A DNA stretch of 64,000 nt from Varibaculum cambriense. Lineage in GTDB: Bacteria > Actinomycetota > Actinomycetes > Actinomycetales > Actinomycetaceae. The stretch lies in contig NZ_PKHX01000004.1 in NCBI RefSeq assembly GCF_002848005.1, positions 1-64,000 on the forward strand, in the 5' to 3' direction. The translations under genes and the position numbers were made by a program. Numbering within the stretch: position 1 is the first letter of the stretch; every line of letters begins with the position of its first letter. The notes under the pieces were generated by a model. That model saw only the letters and a program-made list of their open reading frames with translations. It did no database searches and was not told where the DNA came from. Shown here piece by piece: positions 57,131-64,000 of this stretch.

Positions 57131-57214
57131 ACGCATATCCGGCTTGGTTCTGGACTTAGCGCTCGGTAGGGTAAAATTCAGCTACACACAAGCATTCTTT
57201 AGGAAGGAAGAACA

Positions 57215-57568
57215 ATGAGCGTGGGTGAGATTGCTTCATTAATCGCCGCATTAGCTTTTTTGCTGTTAGTAGTGTTCCTCGCGATACCGCTTTGGAAGTT
57301 AGGTAAAGTCTTTGACCAGCTGCAAGGATCAATCGAACAGGTCGCCGCTGACACCGGAGATACTGTTAAGGAAGTTTCCCAAACGGTTCGGGACGCCAAT
57401 GCCCAGTTGGTGCGAGTAGATGCGGTCACCACTTCCGCTGCACAAGTCGCGCAAGATGTCTCTGCGGTTTCTACCTTGGTGTCTTCCACCTTGGCCGGCC
57501 CCCTAATTAAACTCTCAGCTTTCTCTTATGCGGCTCGTAAAATGTTTAACCGGAAAGGGCAAGACTGA
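57215..57568 (+). CDS. DUF948-family membrane protein
   Basis: 117 residues. One N-terminal membrane helix (about 5-27, IASLIAALAFLLLVVFLAI) followed by a helical coiled-coil-like tail (VFDQLQGSIEQVAADTGDTV). DUF948 proteins are common just before alaS in actinobacteria and have no known biochemical function. AGGAAGGAAG precedes the ATG. It overlaps the next small gene by ATGA. Confidence 0.85.
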   Translation: MSVGEIASLIAALAFLLLVVFLAIPLWKLGKVFDQLQGSIEQVAADTGDTVKEVSQTVRDANAQLVRVDAVTTSAAQVAQDVSAVSTLVSSTLAGPLIKLSAFSYAARKMFNRKGQD

Positions 57569-57744
57569 TGAAAAAACTGGTAAAACTAGGGGTCGCGGTG
57601 GCAATTGCGGGCGCGGTTGCCTACTCGATTCCCCCGGTGCGGGAGCGGATACAGGCTGCCGGTGCCTCTTTCCGGAAAGATTTCGAAATTCGAGAAAGAC
57701 AACTGCGGGCGGCGCTAATGCCCGAAACCACTCCCTTAAGTTAA
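57568..57744 (+). CDS. Small membrane-associated protein upstream of alaS
   Basis: 58 residues, MKKLVKLGVAVAIAGAVAYS and then a charged tail (FRKDFEIRERQLRAALM). The ATG overlaps the DUF948 stop (ATGA), so translation is coupled. One short hydrophobic helix (about 4-22) suggests membrane attachment. In many actinobacteria a DUF948 gene is followed by such a small gene (a DUF6167-like position) before alaS, but I cannot confirm homology by eye. Confidence 0.7.
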   Translation: MKKLVKLGVAVAIAGAVAYSIPPVRERIQAAGASFRKDFEIRERQLRAALMPETTPLS

Positions 57745-57793
57745 GCGTGTTCAAGCAGGAGGTAGCTCCTCCTCACTAAGACCTAGAGGCATA

Positions 57794-60475
57794 ATGCAAA
57801 CTTCTGAAATTCGTACCCGTTGGCTCGACTATTTCGCGAAGCAGGGACACCACCTAGCACCTTCCGTTCCCTTGGTTTCTCCCGATAAGTCGATTCTGTT
57901 CACCATCGCGGGAATGGTTCCGTTTATTCCCTATATTGTAGGTACCGAGCCGGCACCTTGGCCGCGAGTAGCCAGCGTACAAAAGTGCATCCGCACCAAC
58001 GATATTGAAGAGGTTGGTAAAACTACTCGGCACGGCACGTTCTTCCAAATGTGTGGAAACTTCAGTTTCGGTGACTACTTCAAGCAGGGTGCCTCCAAAA
58101 TGGCCTGGGATCTGCTCACCGGTTCCGTGGAAGAAGGCAAATACGGCCTGGACGGCGACAAACTGTGGGTAACCATTTGGGAACAAGACGACGAGGCCGA
58201 GGACGTATGGCTAAACCAAATCGGCCTCGATCCGATGCATCTCCAAAAGCTGCCACGAGAAGAAATCTTTTGGGATACCGGGCAGCCAGGACCGGCTGGG
58301 CCTTGCGCGGAAATTCACTTTGATCGCGGTAGCGCTTACGGCCCGGAAGGCGGCCCGGAAGTAGATACTGGCGGAGATCGCTACCTAGAACTGTGGAACC
58401 TGGTATTCGACCAATACCTGCGGGGAGAAGGCCTGGGCAAAGACTATCCGCTGCTCGGCGAGCTGGACAAGAAATGCATCGATACCGGCTTGGGGTTAGA
58501 GCGACTAGCGTTCTTGCTGCAGGGCAAGGACAATATGTACGAGATTGACCAGGTGTTCCCGGTAATTGAAAAAGCCCAGGAACTTTCGGGTAAACAGTAC
58601 ACCCAGGGTAAAACTTCTAAAGACCCTAATGATATTCGGATGCGGGTAGTTGCTGACCATGTACGCAGCGCCCTAATGCTGATTGGGGACGGGGTGCGTC
58701 CCGGAAACGATGGGCGCGGATATGTCTTGCGCCGCCTGATTCGCCGAGTAGTACGCGCTATGCGGCTGCTGGGAGTAACCAAGCCGGTGTTCCCGGATTT
58801 GCTTCCGGTCTCCAAGCAGGTAATGGCGGATTCCTATCCGGAGCTGGACAAGGATTGGCAAACCATTTCTACGGTGGCTTATGAAGAAGAGGACGCTTTT
58901 AGACGCACCCTCGAGTCAGGAACCTTGATTTTTGACCAGGCTGTTAGCCGCCTTAAGCAACGTCACGAAAGCCAGTTATCGGGTAAAGATGCCTTCGCCT
59001 TGCATGACACCTACGGCTTCCCGATTGATCTGACTATTGAGATGGCCGCCGAACACGGTATCCAGGTTGATCGTGAGAAGTTTACCCAGCTGATGCAGGA
59101 GCAAAAAAACCGTGCCCGCGAAGATGCCCGGGCTAAGAAGACCGGGCACGTGGATGCCCGTATCTATCATGAACTGGAAGCTGAACTCGGTCACGAAGTC
59201 GAGTTTGTGGGCTACAGCGAAGACAGCTGCAATGCCAAGGTGATCGGACTGCTAGCAGATGGTCAGGCAGTCCCCACTGCCGCTGCAGGCAGCAATGTGG
59301 AAGTCGTTCTAGATACCACGCCGTTCTATGCGGAAATGGGCGGACAGCTCGCTGATCACGGCGTAATCCGTTCTTTCCAAGGTGCCAAGTTTAAAGTGGA
59401 GGACGTACAAAGCCCGGTTGCCGGTCTGCGGGTACACCGCGGAACCCTGGAGCAGGGGCAGCTGACCGTGGGCGACGAGGTAGTGGCCGCGATCGATACT
59501 GCGCGGCGAAAAGCGATTGCCCGCGCCCACACTGCTACCCATATGTTGCATAAAGCCCTGCAAGAAAATTTGGGAGCGCAGGCTACCCAGGCTGGCTCGG
59601 AAAACAACGAGAACCGCTTGCGGTTCGATTTCCACCACACTCGCGCCTTGAGTGGGGAGCAAATGACGGCGATTGCAGATCGTATCAATGACCGCCTGCG
59701 GGATAACCTGGAAGTAAATACCGAGGTTATGCCGATTGAAGAAGCCAAAAAGTCTGGTGCTACCGCCCTGTTTGGAGAAAAATATGGCTCCCTGGTGCGG
59801 GTAGTCGATATTGGTGATGGCTGGGATCGCGAATTTTGCGGAGGCACCCATATGCCAACCACCGGATACCTGGGACAAGTGGTGTTGATGGGGGAAAACT
59901 CTATCGGTTCCGGGGTGCGCCGAATTGAAGCCTTGGTAGCTGACGAAGCCAACGAATTCCAAGCTAAAGAACACGCCTTGGTTTCCCAGGTAGCTTCCAT
60001 TATGGGAACAAAACCGGAAGAAATTCCGGCGCGGATTGATGATGCTTTGATGCGCTTGAAGCAAGCACAAAAGAAACTGGCCAAGCTGCAGGAAGAATCG
60101 CTCTTATCTCGAGTAGGGGAAATCGCTGCCTCCGCGAAAGACATTCATGGCGCCCGGGTGATCACTTTTAACGCGGGAGAAGTCTCTGCGGACTCACTGC
60201 GCACTCTCGCCCAGTCTGTCAGGCAGCGACTCGAAGACACTAGCGCAGTGATTAGCATCGGTGGCGTCGCCAAAGATCGCCCGCTGGTGATCGTGGCAAC
60301 TACACAGCAAGCCCGCGATGGGGGACTCAAAGCTGGTGAACTGGTTAAAGTTGCTGCCCGAACTATGGGAGGGGGCGGAGGAGGCCGACCCGACCTAGCA
60401 CAAGGTGGCGGTAAAGACGCAGGTAAGCTGGCTGAGGCTCTGCAGGCGATCGAACGAGAGATTAAAAATAGCTGA
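57794..60475 (+). CDS. alaS: Alanyl-tRNA synthetase
   Basis: 893 residues, class II synthetase. Seen: PSVPLVSPDKSILFTIAGM, the class II active site with GPAGPCAEIHFD, the editing domain HTATHMLHKAL with zinc ligands ending CGGTHM, and the C-terminal DHHA1/Gly-rich domain (GGGGGGRPDLAQGG). Length and order are typical. Its last base overlaps the ruvX start (TGATG). Confidence 0.97.
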   Translation: MQTSEIRTRWLDYFAKQGHHLAPSVPLVSPDKSILFTIAGMVPFIPYIVGTEPAPWPRVASVQKCIRTNDIEEVGKTTRHGTFFQMCGNFSFGDYFKQGASKMAWDLLTGSVEEGKYGLDGDKLWVTIWEQDDEAEDVWLNQIGLDPMHLQKLPREEIFWDTGQPGPAGPCAEIHFDRGSAYGPEGGPEVDTGGDRYLELWNLVFDQYLRGEGLGKDYPLLGELDKKCIDTGLGLERLAFLLQGKDNMYEIDQVFPVIEKAQELSGKQYTQGKTSKDPNDIRMRVVADHVRSALMLIGDGVRPGNDGRGYVLRRLIRRVVRAMRLLGVTKPVFPDLLPVSKQVMADSYPELDKDWQTISTVAYEEEDAFRRTLESGTLIFDQAVSRLKQRHESQLSGKDAFALHDTYGFPIDLTIEMAAEHGIQVDREKFTQLMQEQKNRAREDARAKKTGHVDARIYHELEAELGHEVEFVGYSEDSCNAKVIGLLADGQAVPTAAAGSNVEVVLDTTPFYAEMGGQLADHGVIRSFQGAKFKVEDVQSPVAGLRVHRGTLEQGQLTVGDEVVAAIDTARRKAIARAHTATHMLHKALQENLGAQATQAGSENNENRLRFDFHHTRALSGEQMTAIADRINDRLRDNLEVNTEVMPIEEAKKSGATALFGEKYGSLVRVVDIGDGWDREFCGGTHMPTTGYLGQVVLMGENSIGSGVRRIEALVADEANEFQAKEHALVSQVASIMGTKPEEIPARIDDALMRLKQAQKKLAKLQEESLLSRVGEIAASAKDIHGARVITFNAGEVSADSLRTLAQSVRQRLEDTSAVISIGGVAKDRPLVIVATTQQARDGGLKAGELVKVAARTMGGGGGGRPDLAQGGGKDAGKLAEALQAIEREIKNS

Positions 60476-60954
60476 TGCGTACTGGCGTCAGACTCGCGAT
60501 AGATCTGGGTACCAGACGAATCGGGGTGGCTCGCTCCGATGCGGCAGGTATCTTGGCATTGCCGGTGGAAACCGTCTACCGGGAGAGCGGACAAGAACTG
60601 TTTCGCATTGCGGATTTGGTAGCTGAGTATCAGGCAAAGGAAATCATTATTGGTCTGCCGCGTTTACTGAGTGGAAAAGAAGGAAAAAACGCTGCCGATG
60701 TGCGTTCTTGGGGTGCCGAATTGGAACAGCTGTTACCAACTTGTAACATAAGACTTGTAGATGAGCGGCTTACCTCGGTAAGTGCCCATCAACAATTGCG
60801 CTCCGCCGGACTCGGTGGGCGTGAGCATAAAGGCGTCGTAGACCAACAGGCGGCAGTGCTAATCCTGGAGCAGGCGCTAGAAATAGAGCGGCGAACTGGG
60901 CGAGCTCCGGGATTGCCGCTGGGTAACGGATCTGAAAGCGAGGGAGCCCGATGA
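60475..60954 (+). CDS. ruvX: RuvX/YqgF-type pre-16S rRNA nuclease
   Basis: 159 residues, RNase H fold. Seen: LAIDLGTRRIGVARSD (first Asp), VDERLTSVSAHQQL (Glu) and KGVVDQQAAVLIL (last Asp). Family members process 16S rRNA 5' ends or act as resolvases. It overlaps alaS and mltG by a few bases, as usual in this gene order. Confidence 0.92.
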   Translation: MRTGVRLAIDLGTRRIGVARSDAAGILALPVETVYRESGQELFRIADLVAEYQAKEIIIGLPRLLSGKEGKNAADVRSWGAELEQLLPTCNIRLVDERLTSVSAHQQLRSAGLGGREHKGVVDQQAAVLILEQALEIERRTGRAPGLPLGNGSESEGAR

Positions 60955-62207
60955 GCCGGGAAGAAGAAACTATCCCGCCTAGGCGGCATTTTCCATCCCG
61001 CCGCGCCGATAAAGAAAACGGTGCGGATGCTTCGCAAAACGAAGAGTCCGTTAACCTCGACAGCTATTGGGAAGAGGAATCAGCAGAGCCTACCCATCGG
61101 CGCGTGGCAGTTACGGGACGTAGCGCCCGGCGTAAAGCTCGCCGTAAAAAACGTACTATTGCCGCAGTGGTGATCCTGGTGGTCATCGGATTGATTACCG
61201 GAGCCTCGGTTATCGCGGCTAAAGAGCTCGGTGGAATTAGCGGAATAATTTCTGGAGGCGAAGACTACGAAGGTAAAGGTACCGGGGAAATAATTATTGA
61301 GATTCCGGAAGGAGCATCGGGTAAAGCGATTGGCGCAATCCTGGAAAAAGAAGGAGTAATCGCAGACGCGGAAGTCTTTGCCGATATTTTCAAGAAAAAC
61401 TCTTTGGCACAAGGAGTGCAGGCCGGGCGGTTTAGAATGCACAAACGGATGTCTTCCCGGGAGGCTCTGGCTATGCTGCTAGATCCGGCCTCGAAAGCAG
61501 ATATCAAGGTAACTATTCCCCCCGGATTTACCATTAAGCAGATTAAGTCTCGCCTGGAAGAAACTGCCGGTTTCAGTGCTGATCAGGTAGCTGAGGCCTT
61601 CGCTGATCCCGCCGAATACGGTATTCCCGGGCAAAGCGAAGAATCTTTTGAAGGGTGGCTAGCTCCCGATACCTATACGGTTTCCACTAAAATGACCGCG
61701 AAAGATCTGGTAAAAACCATGGTGGATACCCAGATTAAGCGCTTAGATGAGGCCGGAGTTGCTCCTGAGCAGCGAGCCGGCGTCCTCATCAAGGCTTCTA
61801 TCTTAGAAAAAGAAGTCAATCTCGATAAATATTACGCCCAGGTAGCCAGAGTTATAGAGAATCGTCTCCAAGATAATCCGGATACGCACGGGTTCTTGCA
61901 AATGGATTCCACAGTAGTTTATGGGCTTGGTCGCTCGGGAGGAATTCCCAGTGGTGAGGATCTAAAACAAGACACCCCCTATAACACCTATAAACATAAG
62001 GGACTGCCCCCAACTGCCATCGGGACGGTAGGGCAAAAGGCACTGCAAGCGGCGGTGAAACCGGCGGAAGGTAAATGGCTCTACTTCACTACGGTGAACC
62101 TGGACAGTGGGGAAACTAAGTTTGCCCTCACCTTGGATGAGCAGAAAAAGAATGTGGAAGAACTAAAGCAGTGGTGTCAGCAAAACCAGGGCAAATGCAA
62201 ACGCTAA
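60951..62207 (+). CDS. mltG: Endolytic murein transglycosylase MltG
   Basis: 418 residues. Cytoplasmic Arg/Lys-rich start (about 1-65), one membrane helix (about 66-88, IAAVVILVVIGLITGASVIA), then the extracytoplasmic YceG domain with ASILEKEVNLDKYYAQVARV, MDSTVVYGLG and the DTPYNTYKHKGLPPTAI block. It is thought to cut nascent peptidoglycan and end glycan chains. ATGA overlap with ruvX. The basic cytoplasmic head is long, as in other actinobacterial MltG. Confidence 0.93.
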   Translation: MSREEETIPPRRHFPSRRADKENGADASQNEESVNLDSYWEEESAEPTHRRVAVTGRSARRKARRKKRTIAAVVILVVIGLITGASVIAAKELGGISGIISGGEDYEGKGTGEIIIEIPEGASGKAIGAILEKEGVIADAEVFADIFKKNSLAQGVQAGRFRMHKRMSSREALAMLLDPASKADIKVTIPPGFTIKQIKSRLEETAGFSADQVAEAFADPAEYGIPGQSEESFEGWLAPDTYTVSTKMTAKDLVKTMVDTQIKRLDEAGVAPEQRAGVLIKASILEKEVNLDKYYAQVARVIENRLQDNPDTHGFLQMDSTVVYGLGRSGGIPSGEDLKQDTPYNTYKHKGLPPTAIGTVGQKALQAAVKPAEGKWLYFTTVNLDSGETKFALTLDEQKKNVEELKQWCQQNQGKCKR

Positions 62208-63028
62208 CCCCCTGGGCAGCGGTAATCGGATCGCCGATTGGGCATTCGTTATCTCCCGTTCTCCACCTGGCAGCCTATCGGGATCTCGGGTTAAATATTG
62301 ACTACCGCCGGATAGAGATCACCAAGGAGACGATAGACTCGTTTTTGGCCAGCTGGCCAGAGGGACTGGTGGGGCTGTCGGTAACTATGCCTTTAAAACA
62401 GGTGATTATTCCCCTGCTATCCCAGGTCGATGGGCTAGCAAAAGCAGTGGGAGCCGTAAATACCGTGGTGCCCTTCCCGGGAGGAGTTACCGCCGGATTT
62501 AATACCGATGTTTATGGATTGGTGGCAGCCATTAAAGAGGCAAAAGGCCGCGACTTTCGCCCGGAAAAGGCGGTCATAGTGGGATCGGGAGCTACTGCCT
62601 CCTCGGCGCTAGCAGCCTTAGGGGAACTTCAGGCCGGTCAGATTAATCTGTTGGCACGCCGAGTATCGGGGGCAGGCAATGCGGTGCAAGCAGCTACCCG
62701 GATGGGAATCGATCCCGGATATGTGCCCCTAGCGGCCGGCGAAAAAGCCCGGGAAACCCTGCAAGCAGCAGACTTGATTATTTCCACCGTTCCCCGCGAA
62801 GTCTTGGATGGTTTCTATCAAACTATATCTTTTAACTCTGGCCAAACCGTATTAGATATTGTTTATGACCCCTGGCCGAGCGAATTGGTTAAACAAGCTC
62901 GCCGCAGCCATGCCACCATCGTCCCCGGTAAGGCCATGCTGCTGCATCAGGCTTTAATGCAGGTAAAACTTTTTACTTCCCGCACTCCCAACCTAGAAGC
63001 TATGCGAACAGCTCTTAAGGAGGCATAA
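62195..63028 (+). CDS. aroE: Shikimate dehydrogenase
   Basis: 277 residues from ATG 62195, inside the end of mltG (CAGGG upstream). It reduces 3-dehydroshikimate with NADPH. Seen: VIGSPIGHSLSPVLH, VTMPLKQ (catalytic Lys), GAVNTVV, GFNTDVYGL and the Rossmann loop VGSGATASS. Co-translated with mltG and followed by the A24 peptidase gene after four bases. Confidence 0.93.
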   Translation: MQTLTPWAAVIGSPIGHSLSPVLHLAAYRDLGLNIDYRRIEITKETIDSFLASWPEGLVGLSVTMPLKQVIIPLLSQVDGLAKAVGAVNTVVPFPGGVTAGFNTDVYGLVAAIKEAKGRDFRPEKAVIVGSGATASSALAALGELQAGQINLLARRVSGAGNAVQAATRMGIDPGYVPLAAGEKARETLQAADLIISTVPREVLDGFYQTISFNSGQTVLDIVYDPWPSELVKQARRSHATIVPGKAMLLHQALMQVKLFTSRTPNLEAMRTALKEA

Positions 63029-63032
63029 CGGC

Positions 63033-63683
63033 ATGAAAATGCAACTGCTAGTCCTAGTTATTGCGCTAATATTCGCCGGAATTGGCAACTTAGTATACGG
63101 GCTGCCCAAAGTGGAAAAATATTTTCGTCTGTCTGGGAAAGCCAGAGAGTTTTGGAATCAGCCGTGGGCAATCGGCATAGTTTCGGCACTGGTAGTGCTG
63201 ATAGCAGTAATCTGGCGTTTCGGCTCAATCAACTTGCTGCTACTGTTCCCGCTCTTCACCCTGGGGACGGTGCTTACAGTTATTGATGCCGGCACCCAAC
63301 GACTACCCCGCTCGATGACGGCAATTTTCTTGACCCTAGTCGTAGTCGCGGTAATTCTGGCTGGTTTCATTACCGGCCAGTGGGTAAAACCGGCATATGC
63401 GCTAATCGTAGCGATCGGAAGCTTTATCCTGCTGCTCCCGGGCACTTTTGTTCGTCACGGTATTGGAGCGGGGGATTTGCGGTTAGTCCCACTTTTAATG
63501 GCTTTGGCTACCTGCTCTTCCTGGCACTGCCTACTGGCTATGGGAATCCTCTCCGTAGTAGGTAGCGGCCTCTGGGCGCTTTATCTGGTGATAGCGAAAA
63601 AAGCCAGCGGTTCTACCCGCTTAGCTTTCGGTCCCTGGTTGCTAGCAGCCACCTATATCGCCCTGCTGATAGTTCCTCGCTAG
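63033..63683 (+). CDS. A24-family prepilin-type peptidase
   Basis: 216 residues, about six to seven membrane helices. The two catalytic aspartates of the aspartic A24 peptidases are probably in VIDAGTQRLP and in GIGAGDLRLVPLL (GxGD-type). The N-terminal methylase-like domain of PilD is absent, as in archaeal-style and many actinobacterial short forms. It would process type IV pilin-like or Flp-pilin precursors; no pilin genes are in this window. Start ATG 63033 follows AAGGAGG. Confidence 0.8.
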   Translation: MKMQLLVLVIALIFAGIGNLVYGLPKVEKYFRLSGKAREFWNQPWAIGIVSALVVLIAVIWRFGSINLLLLFPLFTLGTVLTVIDAGTQRLPRSMTAIFLTLVVVAVILAGFITGQWVKPAYALIVAIGSFILLLPGTFVRHGIGAGDLRLVPLLMALATCSSWHCLLAMGILSVVGSGLWALYLVIAKKASGSTRLAFGPWLLAATYIALLIVPR

Positions 63684-63767
63684 ACAAAACTAGCGCTGGC
63701 GGTGGGCTGAGGTTTTTAGAAGTGGAAGGCTAAAACGCCGATAATGGTTCCATGAAACAATGAAGCC

Positions 63768-64000
63768 ATGTTGAGATGGATGAGCGCCGGTGAATCACAC
63801 GGACCTGCCCTGGTAGGAATCCTGGAAGGAATGCCCGCAGGCATAGAGATCACCACTGCGAAAGTTGGAGAATATTTAGCCAGTCGGCGCGCCGGTTACG
63901 GGCGCGGAGCCCGCCAAAAGTTTGAGCAGGATCGCGCCCACCTAGTAGGCGGGGTAATCAGAGGTAAGACCACCGGAGCTCCCATAGCGCTGCTGATAGA
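63768..64000 (+). CDS. aroC: Chorismate synthase, 5' part
   Basis: The first 77 codons from ATG 63768 read LRWMSAGESHGPALVGILEG, the chorismate synthase opening. It makes chorismate from EPSP using reduced FMN. The gene runs off the right edge; the full length is normally about 390 residues. It follows aroE and the peptidase in the standard actinobacterial shikimate order. Confidence 0.93.
   Translation, partial: MLRWMSAGESHGPALVGILEGMPAGIEITTAKVGEYLASRRAGYGRGARQKFEQDRAHLVGGVIRGKTTGAPIALLI

Overview
The window looks like the chromosome of a low-to-mid-GC actinobacterium, most probably a member of the Actinomycetaceae (Varibaculum/Mobiluncus-like). The reasons are the rapZ-yvcK-whiA-gap-pgk-tpiA-secG string, a clpP1-clpP2-clpX cluster, the rpsD-DUF948-alaS-ruvX-mltG-aroE-A24 peptidase-aroC order, an actinobacterial GAAC-N4-GTTC LexA box in front of uvrA, and frequent GTG/TTG starts. 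The genus is an inference from layout and base composition; no database was searched.

Bases 1-6230 are an accessory island, AT-rich from about 1.9 kb on and Firmicutes-like in character. It holds an IS3-family element, gene fragments, a frameshifted tnpV relic, and a compact four-gene operon: a cytosine-5 methyltransferase with an N-terminal HTH, an Eco47II/Sau96I-type endonuclease (expected site GGNCC), and two uncharacterised genes (one HEPN/DUF4145-like, one double winged-helix). The last two are the best candidate for an undescribed defence-associated module. Just past the island is a proline-rich membrane-protein frame broken by three in-frame TAA codons.

Bases 7.6-24 kb carry a cupin, a thiamine-binding MTH1187 protein, a purine operon (purL-E-C-M-D-F, with purL a single-chain fused enzyme), a DMT exporter, pyrB with a short leader peptide and terminators in its 5' region, an AEC transporter, a DUF1846 protein, a Nif3-like protein, a coiled-coil zinc-ribbon relative and gdhA.

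Bases 25.6-45 kb are housekeeping: uvrC, rapZ, yvcK, whiA, glycolysis (gap, pgk, tpiA), secG, a CapA-like protein, trigger factor, ClpP1/P2/X, chorismate mutase, an acyl-CoA ligase and valS. Gap has a multi-helix 5' leader that may be a cis-regulatory RNA.

Bases 45.4-49 kb hold an uncharacterised module of two related polytopic membrane proteins and an SRPBCC-like protein around a shared divergent promoter region. The rest contains LexA-controlled uvrA, a second acyl-CoA ligase, RNase P RNA, a YciO-like protein, rarA, rpsD, a DUF948 protein with a 58-residue partner, alaS, ruvX, mltG, aroE, a prepilin-type peptidase and the start of aroC, which runs off the right edge.
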